The notes under the pieces were generated by a model, which had not been told where the DNA came from, ran no database searches, and saw only the letters and a program-made list of their open reading frames with translations. This document shows, piece after piece, positions 45,940 through 54,765 of a DNA stretch of 64,000 nt (its first letter is position 1; every line of letters begins with the position of its first letter). Position numbers and translations under genes: made by a program. This DNA comes from Arsenicicoccus bolidensis DSM 15745 (lineage in GTDB: Bacteria; Actinomycetota; Actinomycetes; Actinomycetales; Dermatophilaceae), in NCBI RefSeq assembly GCF_000426385.1, contig NZ_AUFG01000007.1:62001-126000 (forward strand), read 5' to 3'.

Positions 45940-46950
45940 ATGTCATCCAGCCCAGCGGTGATCGCTGAAGACCTCGTCAAGCACTACTCGGGCGGCCGGG
46001 GCCACGACGTGGTCCGCGCCGCCGACGGCATCTCCCTCACGGTCCCCGAGGGCAGCGTCCTCGGGGTGCTCGGCCCCAACGGAGCCGGCAAGACCACCAC
46101 GGTCCGCATGCTCACGACCCTGATCCGCCCCGACTCCGGGCGGGCGACCGTCGCCGGCGCTGACGTGGTCCACGACCCCCAGGCGGTGCGCCGGCTCATC
46201 GGCGTCTCCGGGCAGTACGCCGCCGTCGACGAGTACCTCACCGGCTACGAGAACCTCGAGATGGTCGGCCGGCTCTATCACCTCTCCGCGCAGGACTCGC
46301 GCCGGCGAGCCCGCCAGCTGCTCGAGGACTTCCGCCTCGAGGACGCCGCCGACCGCCCGGCCAAGACCTACTCCGGCGGCATGCGTCGCCGCCTCGACCT
46401 CGCCGGCGCCCTCGTCGCGCGGCCGCCCGTGATCTTCCTCGACGAGCCCACCACCGGGCTCGACCCGCGCAGCCGCGGCGACATGTGGGACGTCATCGGT
46501 GACCTGGTCCGCGAGGGCACGACCGTGCTCCTCACGACGCAGTACCTCGAGGAGGCCGACCGCCTCGCCGACAACATCCTGGTCGTCGACCACGGTCGAG
46601 TCATCGCCGAGGGCACCGCCGACCAGCTCAAGGACCAGGTCGGCGGCGGCCGCCTGCACGTGACGGTGGCCGACGCCTCCGACATACGGCTGGCTCGCGA
46701 GGTCCTCGAAGGACTCGGTGAGGGCCAGGTCGAGGTGGAGGAGCACACCCGCGAGCTCACGCTGCCCGCCGCAGGCGGGACCCGCACCCTCGTCGACGCC
46801 GTCCAGCGGCTCGGCGACCGGGGAATCACGGTGCAGGACATCGGCGTCCGGCGCCCCACGCTCGACGACGCCTTCCTGTCGCTGACCGGCCGCCCGGCCG
46901 AGGGCTCCGAGGGCACCGAGCACAAGACCGATCAGGAGGACGCCCGATGA
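45940..46950 (+). CDS. DrrA-like ABC exporter ATP-binding protein
   Basis: 336 residues. Walker A GPNGAGKTTT near 44, signature YSGGMRRRLDLAGALV near 145, Walker B VIFLDEPTTGLDPRSRG near 166 and a DrrA-type C-terminal extension. Daunorubicin-resistance-type half transporter. A GTGAGG-N4-CCTCAC dyad (45906-45921) lies 19 nt upstream and could be an operator. The permease start overlaps its stop (ATGA). Confidence 0.95.
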   Translation: MSSSPAVIAEDLVKHYSGGRGHDVVRAADGISLTVPEGSVLGVLGPNGAGKTTTVRMLTTLIRPDSGRATVAGADVVHDPQAVRRLIGVSGQYAAVDEYLTGYENLEMVGRLYHLSAQDSRRRARQLLEDFRLEDAADRPAKTYSGGMRRRLDLAGALVARPPVIFLDEPTTGLDPRSRGDMWDVIGDLVREGTTVLLTTQYLEEADRLADNILVVDHGRVIAEGTADQLKDQVGGGRLHVTVADASDIRLAREVLEGLGEGQVEVEEHTRELTLPAAGGTRTLVDAVQRLGDRGITVQDIGVRRPTLDDAFLSLTGRPAEGSEGTEHKTDQEDAR

Positions 46951-47780
46951 GCACGCTGCTCGCCGACGCCAGCACCATCGCCCGACGAAACCTGATCAAG
47001 ATCAAGCGCGTTCCCGACCTGATCGTCTTCACGACGCTGCAGCCGATCATGTTCATCCTGCTGTTCGGCTACGTCTTCGGCTCGCTCGCGGGGTCCGGCA
47101 ACGGCCAGGGCTACCGCGAGTTCCTGATGGCCGGCATCTTTGCCCAGACCATCATCTTCGGCGCCACCATCACCGGCTCCGGCATGGCCGAGGACATGCA
47201 GAAGGGTGTCATCGACCGCTTCCGCACGCTGCCGATGCACCCCGGCGCGGTGCTGACCGGACGCACCTTCAGCGACCTGCTCAACAACGTCATCGTGCTG
47301 ATCATCATGACGCTGACCGGTCTCGCGATCGGGTGGCGGATCCGCGACGGGCTGCTGCGTGCGCTGCTGGCCTACGCGCTGATGCTGGCGTTCGCCTACG
47401 CGATCAGCTGGGTCATGGCCTACATCGGGCTCAAGGTCCGCGCCCCGGAGATCTTCAACAACGCGACCTTCATGATCATCTTCCCGCTGACCTTCGTCGC
47501 CAACACCTTCGTGCCGAGCGAGAACATGCCGGCCGTCCTGCGCACCATCGCCGGGTGGAACCCCGTCTCGACGATCACGCACGCCGCCCGCGACAACCTC
47601 GGCAACCTGTTCGCCCTGACGCCGGGTGGGAGTGCCGGCGCCGCAGGGATGCGCGAGCGGATCGAGTACACCTGGGCCCTGCAGCACGCCGAGATCTACA
47701 CCATCGCCTGGATCGTCGGGCTGCTGCTGGTGTTCGTCCCGCTGTCGATCCGGACCTACCAGCGCTCCGTCGCCCGCTGA
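46947..47780 (+). CDS. DrrB-like ABC exporter permease
   Basis: 277 residues, six helices. The ABC2 permease signature is clear: TLQPIMFILLFGYVFGSLAG near 30-49, GMAEDMQKGVIDRFRTLPMHPGAVLTGRTFSDLL near 88-121 and LTFVANTFVPSENMPAVLRTIAGWNPVS near 181-208. It pairs with the preceding ATPase to export a hydrophobic compound, perhaps an antibiotic or lipid. Confidence 0.95.
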   Translation: MSTLLADASTIARRNLIKIKRVPDLIVFTTLQPIMFILLFGYVFGSLAGSGNGQGYREFLMAGIFAQTIIFGATITGSGMAEDMQKGVIDRFRTLPMHPGAVLTGRTFSDLLNNVIVLIIMTLTGLAIGWRIRDGLLRALLAYALMLAFAYAISWVMAYIGLKVRAPEIFNNATFMIIFPLTFVANTFVPSENMPAVLRTIAGWNPVSTITHAARDNLGNLFALTPGGSAGAAGMRERIEYTWALQHAEIYTIAWIVGLLLVFVPLSIRTYQRSVAR

Positions 47781-47866
47781 GCCATTGCCTCTCCCTGCCC
47801 CAGCCCGTATGCCGAAACCCGGGGCACTGTCCACGCAGCGTGCGGCCTCTCGCTACTCTCAGGCAC

Positions 47867-48616
47867 GTGCAACTACCCACGCTCACCCGCGACGCGGTAC
47901 TGAAGGCCATCGAGGAGTGCCAGGCATCAACTGAGGCCCGATTTCTGCGCTATTACGGGTTCGGCGACCGAAACATCAAGCACCGCATCCAGCATCAGGG
48001 AGAGAAGTACCCAGCGAAGGCCATCATGGGTCGCGCTTTCTGGCACGTGGACAAGACGTTGGTCCGCGCGGCCGACCTCCGCGGCAAGGGCGGGAAGCAC
48101 GCCATGGCGCGGTTGGCAGACGTGGGCTTCCACCCGGAAGAGACGGCCGTTGCGTCGCCCAGCACGAGCGCGGCATCGGCCTCCACCGTCCTTGTTGTTG
48201 CGTGCGAGCAGAACACCGCGGATGTATTCGAGAGGGGAGCCCAGCCGAGCGGCGCAGGAACCCGCACTGAGGCGGATCTCATGCGCCGCCTTGAGAAACA
48301 CCTACGTGTTCTCGGGCACCACCCTGGCAGGCTTCGTATCCAGCCAGCCGACGGCAAGGCCCAGTTCGCCACGGACACCTACGACGTGACATCCAACGTG
48401 CTCTACGAGGTGAAGGCGACGGCGGAGCGCAAGTCCGTACGCATGGCCATCGGGCAATTGCTCGACTACGCGAGGTATCGCACGCCTCGCCCGCGACTCG
48501 CCATCGTCCTGCCCGAGTCGCCCGGACAGGACCTGCAGGACCTCATCGAGTCGATCGGAATGACGCTGGTCGTCGATTCCGATGTGGGGTTCATCGGACT
48601 GCCGGACTCCAGGTAG
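47867..48616 (+). CDS. ScoMcrA-like head domain fused to PD-(D/E)XK-like nuclease domain
   Basis: 249 residues. Residues about 5-60 (LTRDAVLKAIEECQASTEARFLRYYGFG, then YPAKAIMGRAF) resemble the N-terminal head of the ScoMcrA modification-dependent endonuclease. After a Ser/Ala-rich linker, residues about 145-249 hold EADLMRRLEKHL, then YDVTSNVLYEVKAT and AIGQLLDYARY, a D...ExK arrangement typical of restriction-type nucleases. GTG 47867 lies 7 nt after a TACTCT box (47854-47859). GC is visibly lower than in the neighbours. It probably works with the next gene; cleavage activity is inferred. Confidence 0.72.
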   Translation: MQLPTLTRDAVLKAIEECQASTEARFLRYYGFGDRNIKHRIQHQGEKYPAKAIMGRAFWHVDKTLVRAADLRGKGGKHAMARLADVGFHPEETAVASPSTSAASASTVLVVACEQNTADVFERGAQPSGAGTRTEADLMRRLEKHLRVLGHHPGRLRIQPADGKAQFATDTYDVTSNVLYEVKATAERKSVRMAIGQLLDYARYRTPRPRLAIVLPESPGQDLQDLIESIGMTLVVDSDVGFIGLPDSR

Positions 48617-48689
48617 CTGCTTAAAGCTCCCACCAACGTCAACAAGGTGTGACAGTCTGTCGCCACTTGTGCCGAAGGAGAGATGAGCC

Positions 48690-49751
48690 ATGACAGCAAT
48701 GTGGGGCATTCACAACGACGCGCTCGGCGCGGAGCTGGTGACGAACGGTTTCATCTCGATCGGATGGGACGAGATCGGAGACGTCCGTGCCATCGGGAGG
48801 GACCGGTCCACGCTCAGGGAAGCCGTCGCGCGGACTTACCCCGGGGGAAAACCGGGAGCGTTCCCGGTGTGGGCTGGGGTCTTGCATCGGTTTGCCTACG
48901 AGCTCCAGGTGGGCGACCTGGTGGTGGCTCCGTACAAGCCGGACAGCACGATCAACTTTGGCAGGATCGTTGGGGGCTATGAATACGTCCCGGAAGCCCG
49001 CACGCACCGCCATCGACGCCGCGTCGAATGGCTCAAGACCGGCGTCGCACGAGGGCTGTTTCCTCAGTCGGCTCTCTACGAGATCGGCTCGGCCGTCACG
49101 CTCTTTCGGATCCGCCGACACGAACAGATCTTCCAAGAGTTCCTAGAGGCACCCGACGAAGCGGCGTTTGAGGCTGCCGCCACCGCCGTCGAGGACTCAA
49201 CGACAGGGCTGGTCGAGACAGCGCCTGAATACGGCTTGTCCCCCACCCTGGACGAGGAAGAGCCCAATGCTGACCGGATTCAGCAGCATACCCAGGACTT
49301 CATCGTGCGGACGCTGCACCGCCGCCTCACTCACGAACAGTTCGAGCTCTTCACCACCGATCTGCTCCGCGTGATGGGCTATCAGGCCCGCACCACCAGC
49401 TACTCGCAAGACGGTGGCGTTGACGTGATCGCCCACAAGGACCGTCTCGGGCTCGAGGCCCCCCTCATCAAGGTTCAGTGCAAGCACACGACCGTCAGCC
49501 AGGGGGCACCCGAGGTCCAGCGGCTCGTGGGCACGCTGTCGCAGGGTGAGGTCGGGCTGTTCGTGACGCTAGGGACGTACACAAGGGAGGCCCAGGCCAT
49601 GGAGCGCATGCGTCAGGACCTGCGCCTACTCAGCGGCTCCGACATCACCGCGTTCATCCTCGGCCACTACGAGTCGCTCCCGACCCGATGGCGGGACATC
49701 ATCAAGCTCCGCCGGGTCTACGTGGTGGACCTGCCGCCCGAGGAGCAGTGA
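48690..49751 (+). CDS. Mrr-like type IV restriction endonuclease with N-terminal PUA/EVE-like domain
   Basis: 353 residues. The N-terminal about 150 residues (MWGIHNDALGAELVTNGFISIGWDEIGD, FAYELQVGDLVVAPYK) look like a PUA/EVE-type reader of modified bases. The C-terminal part is an Mrr catalytic domain: FTTDLLRVMGYQARTTSYSQDGGVDVIAHKD, then LIKVQCKHT, giving the D...QxK active site. It presumably cleaves DNA with foreign modification. ATG 48690 has GGAG upstream. It follows the ScoMcrA-head gene by 73 nt on the same strand and shares its lower GC. Confidence 0.85.
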   Translation: MTAMWGIHNDALGAELVTNGFISIGWDEIGDVRAIGRDRSTLREAVARTYPGGKPGAFPVWAGVLHRFAYELQVGDLVVAPYKPDSTINFGRIVGGYEYVPEARTHRHRRRVEWLKTGVARGLFPQSALYEIGSAVTLFRIRRHEQIFQEFLEAPDEAAFEAAATAVEDSTTGLVETAPEYGLSPTLDEEEPNADRIQQHTQDFIVRTLHRRLTHEQFELFTTDLLRVMGYQARTTSYSQDGGVDVIAHKDRLGLEAPLIKVQCKHTTVSQGAPEVQRLVGTLSQGEVGLFVTLGTYTREAQAMERMRQDLRLLSGSDITAFILGHYESLPTRWRDIIKLRRVYVVDLPPEEQ

Positions 49752-49938
49752 CGTTCCTACACCGAGAAGTGGTGGTGGAGCGGGGCCCACGGGCCGGTGA
49801 TCGGAACGACTCGGTGCGTCGTCGGAAGTCTTTTCGGCCGCAACCCCTGCGCAGGTGACTCAGGGGGCGTAGGTTGCCGGACGGGTCGATACACGTCGAC
49901 CTGAACTCCCCCTGTGAGCTGAACGGAAGGAGGCACCC

Positions 49939-51411
49939 ATGACGGCTGCTGCATCCACCGAGGACAAGCCGGTCCGCAGCATGATCCCGGCGCGCATGGA
50001 CAAGATGCCCTGGTCGCGCTTCCACTGGATGGTCATCTTCGGGCTCGGCACGGCCTGGATCCTCGACGGCCTCGAGGTCCAGATCGTCGCTGCCGGAGGC
50101 TTCGAGAAGTCGCTCGGGATGACCCCTGCCCAGGTCGGCCTCGCCGGCACGATCTACCTGCTCGGCGAGGTCGTCGGCGCCCTGACCTTCGGGCGGCTCA
50201 CCGACACCCTGGGACGCAAGAAGCTGTTCGTCCTGACGCTGTTCGTCTACCTGGCCGGGTCCGCGCTGGCGGCCATCTCCCCCAACATGTGGATCTTCCT
50301 GGTCTGCCGGTTCATCTCCGGGGCGGGCATCGGTGGCGAGTACTCCGCGGTCAACTCGGCCGTCGACGAGCTCATCCCGGGCAGGTACCGCGGGCGCGTC
50401 GACCTGGCGATCAACGGCACCTACTGGCTCGGCGCCGGCCTCGGTGCCGCCGCGAGCGCCTACTTCCTGGCCGAGGGCCGCTTCGACGACAACCTCGGCT
50501 GGCGCATCGCCTTCATGCTCGGCCCGATCCTCGGCCTCGGCATCATCTACCTGCGCCGCCACATCCCCGAGAGCCCCCGCTGGATGCTCACGCACGGGCG
50601 TGGTGAAGAGGCCGAGAAGATCGTCTCCGGCATCGAGCACGACGTCGAGGCGCAGGGCAAGGAGCTGCCGCGCCTGTCCGAGGACCAGGGCATGTGGATC
50701 AAGCCTCGTGAGGGACTCACGGTCAAGCAGCTGCGCTACGTCTTCTTCACGATGTACCCGACGCGCACCTTCCTCGGCGCGACGCTGATGATCACGCAGT
50801 CCTTCCTCTACAACGCGATCTTCTTCACGTACTCCCTGGTGCTGCAGAACTTCTACGGCCTGTCGGCGGCCAGCGCGGCGATCTACTTCTTCCCCTTCGC
50901 CGTCGGCAACCTGCTCGGCCCGCTGCTCCTGGGTCCGCTCTTCGACACCGTCGGACGCCGCAAGATGATCGCGGGCTGCTACTCCTTCGCCGCGATCGTC
51001 CTGCTGATCTCGGCCTGGCTGTTCCAGGGCGACATGATCAACGCCTGGGTGCACACCGGCTTCTGGTGCCTGGCGTTCTTCTTCGCGTCCGCGGGCGCCT
51101 CGGCCGGCTACCTCACCGTCTCCGAGATCTTCCCCCTCGAGGTGCGCGGTCAGGCGATCTCCTACTTCTTCGCGATCGCCCAGGTGTTCGGCGCCATCGG
51201 GCCGGTGTTCTACGGCTGGCTCATCGGCGAGGGCAAGGACCGTACCCCGATGTTCTGGGGCTACGTGATCGCGTCGGTGATCATGCTCTTCGGCGCCTTC
51301 GTGGCGGCGAGGTGGGGCGTCGACGCCGAGGGCAAGTCCCTCGAGGAGATCGCGCCTCCGCTCACGAGCTATGACGAGCAGGGCAACGAGACCACGAAGC
51401 TCCCGGTGTGA
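49939..51411 (+). CDS. MFS transporter, sugar-porter-like
   Basis: 490 residues, 12 helices. MFS motifs GRLTDTLGRKKLFV near 87, RFISGAGIGGEYSAVNSAVDEL near 126 and GPLFDTVGRRK in the second half; LDGLEVQIVA near 45 is common in the sugar/metabolite:H+ symporter branch. AGGAGG at 49926-49931 precedes the ATG. The stop is followed 10 nt later by a Usp gene. The 49752-49938 gap holds no gene I can support. Confidence 0.88.
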   Translation: MTAAASTEDKPVRSMIPARMDKMPWSRFHWMVIFGLGTAWILDGLEVQIVAAGGFEKSLGMTPAQVGLAGTIYLLGEVVGALTFGRLTDTLGRKKLFVLTLFVYLAGSALAAISPNMWIFLVCRFISGAGIGGEYSAVNSAVDELIPGRYRGRVDLAINGTYWLGAGLGAAASAYFLAEGRFDDNLGWRIAFMLGPILGLGIIYLRRHIPESPRWMLTHGRGEEAEKIVSGIEHDVEAQGKELPRLSEDQGMWIKPREGLTVKQLRYVFFTMYPTRTFLGATLMITQSFLYNAIFFTYSLVLQNFYGLSAASAAIYFFPFAVGNLLGPLLLGPLFDTVGRRKMIAGCYSFAAIVLLISAWLFQGDMINAWVHTGFWCLAFFFASAGASAGYLTVSEIFPLEVRGQAISYFFAIAQVFGAIGPVFYGWLIGEGKDRTPMFWGYVIASVIMLFGAFVAARWGVDAEGKSLEEIAPPLTSYDEQGNETTKLPV

Positions 51412-51421
51412 GGAGGCTGCC

Positions 51422-51967
51422 ATGACCGAACGTCCGTACACCGTCGCCGTCGGCGTCAGCGCCACCTCCGGGTCCGCGGCCGCGCTGGCCTGGGCCCGGG
51501 ACCAGGCGGAGACCCACGGGGGCGAGCTGGTCGCCATACGCGCCTGGAAGGTCCCCTCGCCGCAGGCCACACCCTCCGGCATCTCGTCTGGCCGCATGTC
51601 GGTCGCCGAGGACGTCGAGGACGAGGCGATGCGATCCCTCGAGGCGGACGTCGAGGCTGCGCTCGGTCCTGACCACGGCGCCCGGCTGATCCTCGTGCGG
51701 GGCGGCAAGCGCAAGGCGCTGCTCGACGCGGCCGAGGACGCGGACCTGCTCGTGGTCGACGCCCCGCGCGGGCTGCCAGCGACGGGCACCGCGTTCGCGC
51801 AGCGGCTGGTCTATGCGGCGGCCTGCCCGGTCGTCGTGATGCCGCCGCGCGTCTCCGGAGAGCGTCCGGGCGTGCTGAGCCGGGCGGCGGGAGCCATCGG
51901 CCGCGGTGCGCTGAGGGCGGCCGCCACGGCGGGGCGCCCCGGCTACCGGACACCTCCCCCGGGCTGA
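51422..51967 (+). CDS. universal stress protein
   Basis: 181 residues, a single Usp fold: TVAVGVSATSGSAAALAWARDQA at the N-terminus, VRGGKRKALLDAAEDADLLVVDA near 99-121 and a VYAAACPVVVMP end. The ATP-binding G-2x-G-9x-G(S/T) motif is only partly kept, so nucleotide binding is doubtful. It starts 10 nt after the MFS gene with GAGG and is probably co-transcribed. Confidence 0.88.
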   Translation: MTERPYTVAVGVSATSGSAAALAWARDQAETHGGELVAIRAWKVPSPQATPSGISSGRMSVAEDVEDEAMRSLEADVEAALGPDHGARLILVRGGKRKALLDAAEDADLLVVDAPRGLPATGTAFAQRLVYAAACPVVVMPPRVSGERPGVLSRAAGAIGRGALRAAATAGRPGYRTPPPG

Positions 51968-51993
51968 TGCCCCGCGAGTGATCCACGACACCG

Positions 51994-52024
51994 GTAGCCC
52001 CGGCCCACCACGGGCCGGGGCTAC
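51994..52024 (+). terminator. 13-bp hairpin after the MFS-Usp pair
   Basis: GTAGCCCCGGCCC (51994-52006) pairs perfectly with 52012-52024 over a 5-nt loop, followed by TCTCG. It ends the MFS-usp transcript. Confidence 0.75.
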
Positions 52025-52060
52025 TCTCGTCTCGTCCGCCGCGACCATGGGAGCCCCGCG

Positions 52061-53975
52061 ATGACCCTGCCCCTCGACGAGCTGTCCACGACCGTCAGAC
52101 CGCAGGACGACCTGTGGGAGCACGTCAACGGGCCATGGGCGGACTCCGACCCGATCCCCGCCGATCGCGCCCGCTGGGGGCTGTCCGACTCCCGGCGGGC
52201 CGAGGTGGCCCGGCAGCTGCGGGAGCTCGTCCGCGACGCCGACCCCGCCTCCTCCTCGCCCGAGGAGCGTGCCGTCGCCCGGCTGTATGCCGCCGCGACC
52301 GACCTCGAGACCCGGGACCGCCTCGGCTCGGACCCGCTGCAGGACGAGCTCGCCGCCGTGACGGCCACCCGCTCGATCGACGAGCTGCTGCGAGTGCTCG
52401 GCGAGCGCCGGCGGGAGGGCGTGCCGGGGTTGTGCGAGGTCTGTCTCCTGCCCGACGCCACCGACCCGACGACCTGGTCGATCCACCTCTTCCAGGGCGG
52501 GCTGACCCTGCCCGTGCCGCCGCTCTATGCCCGGCTGGAGGGCGAGGTGCGTTCTGCCGCCACCGATCTCGTGGCGGCGTGCGGGCTGCCTCCCGACGTG
52601 GGGCAGCGGGCGATCGACCTGGAGCTTGCCATCGCGCAGGTGTCCTGGGACCGCCCCGACGGGGACGACGACGAGGCGCTGACCAACCCGATGAGCTGGG
52701 ACGACCTGCGTGACCTGGCCGGCGTGGACGTGCTGCCGCTGATGCGCGGGCTGGGCTGGACGGACGCGGAGCGCCTGCCGCTCAACGTCTGCCAGCCGGA
52801 GTTCTGGTCCGGCGTCGGGCGGCTGTTGCGCGAGCAGCCCCTGGAGGACTGGCAGGCGTGGGCGCAGTGGCGGATCGTCGACGCGCGAGCACCCTTGCTG
52901 TCCGGGGCGATCGGCGCCCGCCACCACGAGCTGCACGGCCGAGCGCTCTCCGGTCAGGCCGGGCAGGCACCGCCCTGGCGCCGCGCCGTCGAGCTCGTGC
53001 AGCAGCACCTCGGGATGCCGCTCGCCCGTCTGTGGGTGGAGCGCACCCTCGACCCGTCGGCGCGGGACCGCACGCGCGAGCTCGCCGAGCGGGTCCGGTC
53101 GAGCTATCGCTTTGTGCTGCAGGGATGCTCGTGGCTCTCCGACGAGGCCCGGGAGCGTGCGGCGGCCAAGGTCGACGCGGTGGTGCTCAACGTCGGGTGG
53201 CCGCGGGAGTGGCCCTCCCCCGAGGACCTCGACCTCCCCGACGAGGACCTGGTCGGGGCGGTTCGAGCGGCGGCGCGTCGCGAGCAGGATCGCACGTGGG
53301 ACAAGGCTTCTCGCGCCGGTCGACCGCGAGGAGTGGGGACCAGCGCCGACGACCGTCAACTGCCTCTACAACCCCATGCTCAACCAGCTCACGGTGGAGG
53401 GCGCGAGCCTCGCCGCACCGTCCGCGTTCGAGGACCCCGCCGTGCTGCTCGGGCGGTATGGCTCGATCATCGGGCACGAGCTCGGGCACGCGCTGGACTC
53501 CCGCGGCTCGCAGCGCGACGAGCTCGGCCGGGTGCGGGACTGGTGGTCGGCGGACGACCGAGCCGCCTTCGAGGAGAGGGCGGCTCGGGTCGTGGCGGAC
53601 GTCGACGGTTGTCACCCGCGCGGCATCGAGGACGCCGTGGTCGACGGTCGCCTCGTCGGGTTCGAGGTCGTCGCCGAGCTCGTCAGCTACCAGATCGCCT
53701 GGGACACCTATGCGTCCATGACCACGGCCGACGAACGTGCCACACCCGTCGACGGATTCACCGGCGCCCAGCGCTTCTTCCTCGCCAAGACCTACGGCCG
53801 GCGGGGGATCGACCGCCCCGAGACGGCACGGGCGCGCCTGCACGGCGACGTCCACCCGCCGTTCGAGGTCTTCGCCAACCTCGCCCGTCACCTCGACGCC
53901 TTCCACGAGGCTTTCGCCACGCGACCGGGCGACGGCATGTGGCTGGACCCCGAGGATCGCGTCCGCGTCTACTGA
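52061..53975 (+). pseudogene. M13-family zinc metallopeptidase, frameshifted
   Basis: The first frame (52061 to about 53305) has the M13/neprilysin N-terminus (QDDLWEHVNGPWADSDPIPADRARWG) and the helical middle domain. After WDK the frame must shift by one to continue as LLAPVDREEWGPAPTTVNCLYNPMLNQL, then the zinc site IIGHELGHALD and VAELVSYQIAWDTY, and a normal end at 53975. One extra G near 53304-53306 accounts for it. The combined length (about 637) is normal for PepO-type enzymes and both halves are intact, so this is either a sequencing slip or a fresh mutation. The zinc motif itself is intact (HELGH). Confidence 0.85.
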
Positions 53976-54003
53976 CGGGCGGTTCCGGCATACCCCCCGA
54001 AAT

Positions 54004-54060
54004 ATCCACAAGGACAGTTGCACAAAAACTCTTGTGCAACTGTCCTTGTGGATCTAGGGT
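54004..54060 (+). promoter_or_regulatory. 22-bp perfect dyad overlapping the promoter of the ArsR-type regulator
   Basis: The arm at 54004-54025 pairs with 54032-54053 over a 6-nt loop; the core is AGTTGCACAA/TTGTGCAACT. TTGTGC (54032-54037) and TAGGGT (54055-54060) with 17-nt spacing form a promoter, and the ATG at 54067 is 6 nt after the -10 box, so the mRNA is probably leaderless. The dyad covers the -35 box, which suits autorepression. It could also act as the terminator of the peptidase gene 29 nt upstream. Confidence 0.8.
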
Positions 54061-54066
54061 GGTGCC

Positions 54067-54657
54067 ATGACTGAGGACCAGCGACCCCGCAGGGCCAACC
54101 CGGCGCACTCCCTCACGGAGGCTCCGGCCCTCGCGGCGTTCGCCAACCCGGCGCGAGCCCGCATCCTCGACGCCCTCGCGGTGGACGGCCCGTCCACCGC
54201 CTCCATGCTCGCTCGGCGCACCGGCCAGGCCGTCGGCAGCGCGAGCCATCACCTCAAGGTCCTCGACGAGGCCGGCCTGGTCGAGGAGGCGCCCGACCTG
54301 AGCACCGATCGGCGCCAACGCTTCTGGCGCCTCGCGCACGCTCACACCCGGTGGTCGCGCGCCGAGATGACCGACCCCACCGCCCAGGCCGCGGCGCACG
54401 AGGCCGAGATGGTGGGGCTCGAGCGCCAGTTCCAGCGCGCGCGCGACGACATCATGACCACCGCCGACAACCCCGGCAGCGCCTCGGGCTCGTTCGCCAC
54501 CCAGCAGTGGCTCACCATGTCCCCCGCCGAGCTCGACCAGCTCTCCGAAGAGCTGCTCTCCGTCATGCGCCGCTGGCAGTCCCGCGAGCTCCCCGACGAC
54601 GGGGTCGAGCGCGAGACCTGCTTCGTCTTCGCCCGCGGCTTCCCCGCCCAGCCCTGA
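54067..54657 (+). CDS. ArsR-type HTH transcriptional regulator
   Basis: 196 residues. N-terminal winged helix (FANPARARILDALAVDGPSTASMLARRTGQAVGSASHHLKVLDEAGLVEEA near 27-77), then a helical C-terminal region without metal cysteines. This build is common next to MFS drug exporters, and one follows 109 nt downstream. It is likely repressed through the 22-bp dyad. A copy of the palindromic repeat begins right at its stop codon. Confidence 0.9.
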   Translation: MTEDQRPRRANPAHSLTEAPALAAFANPARARILDALAVDGPSTASMLARRTGQAVGSASHHLKVLDEAGLVEEAPDLSTDRRQRFWRLAHAHTRWSRAEMTDPTAQAAAHEAEMVGLERQFQRARDDIMTTADNPGSASGSFATQQWLTMSPAELDQLSEELLSVMRRWQSRELPDDGVERETCFVFARGFPAQP

Positions 54658-54694
54658 CCTACCTCAGGTAGGCACATCAGCCCGACCTCGACGC
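54657..54694. repeat. third copy of the palindrome-headed repeat
   Basis: CCTACCTCAGGTAGG, then CACATCAGCCC and a diverged tail, matching the two copies at 1335-1423. It begins at the last base of the stop codon of the ArsR-type gene, lying between that gene and the MFS exporter. Confidence 0.7.
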
Positions 54695-54765
54695 GACCAC
54701 GTTCGCCGCGGCCATCGCCACGGTGCGCCCTCGCTCGATCCTGCCCTGCCACAAGGAGCTTCGTC

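Noticed and set aside
47867-49751. Integrative element carrying the restriction genes
   Set aside because: No integrase, transposase, tRNA or clear flanking direct repeats are visible, so only possible transfer is suggested.
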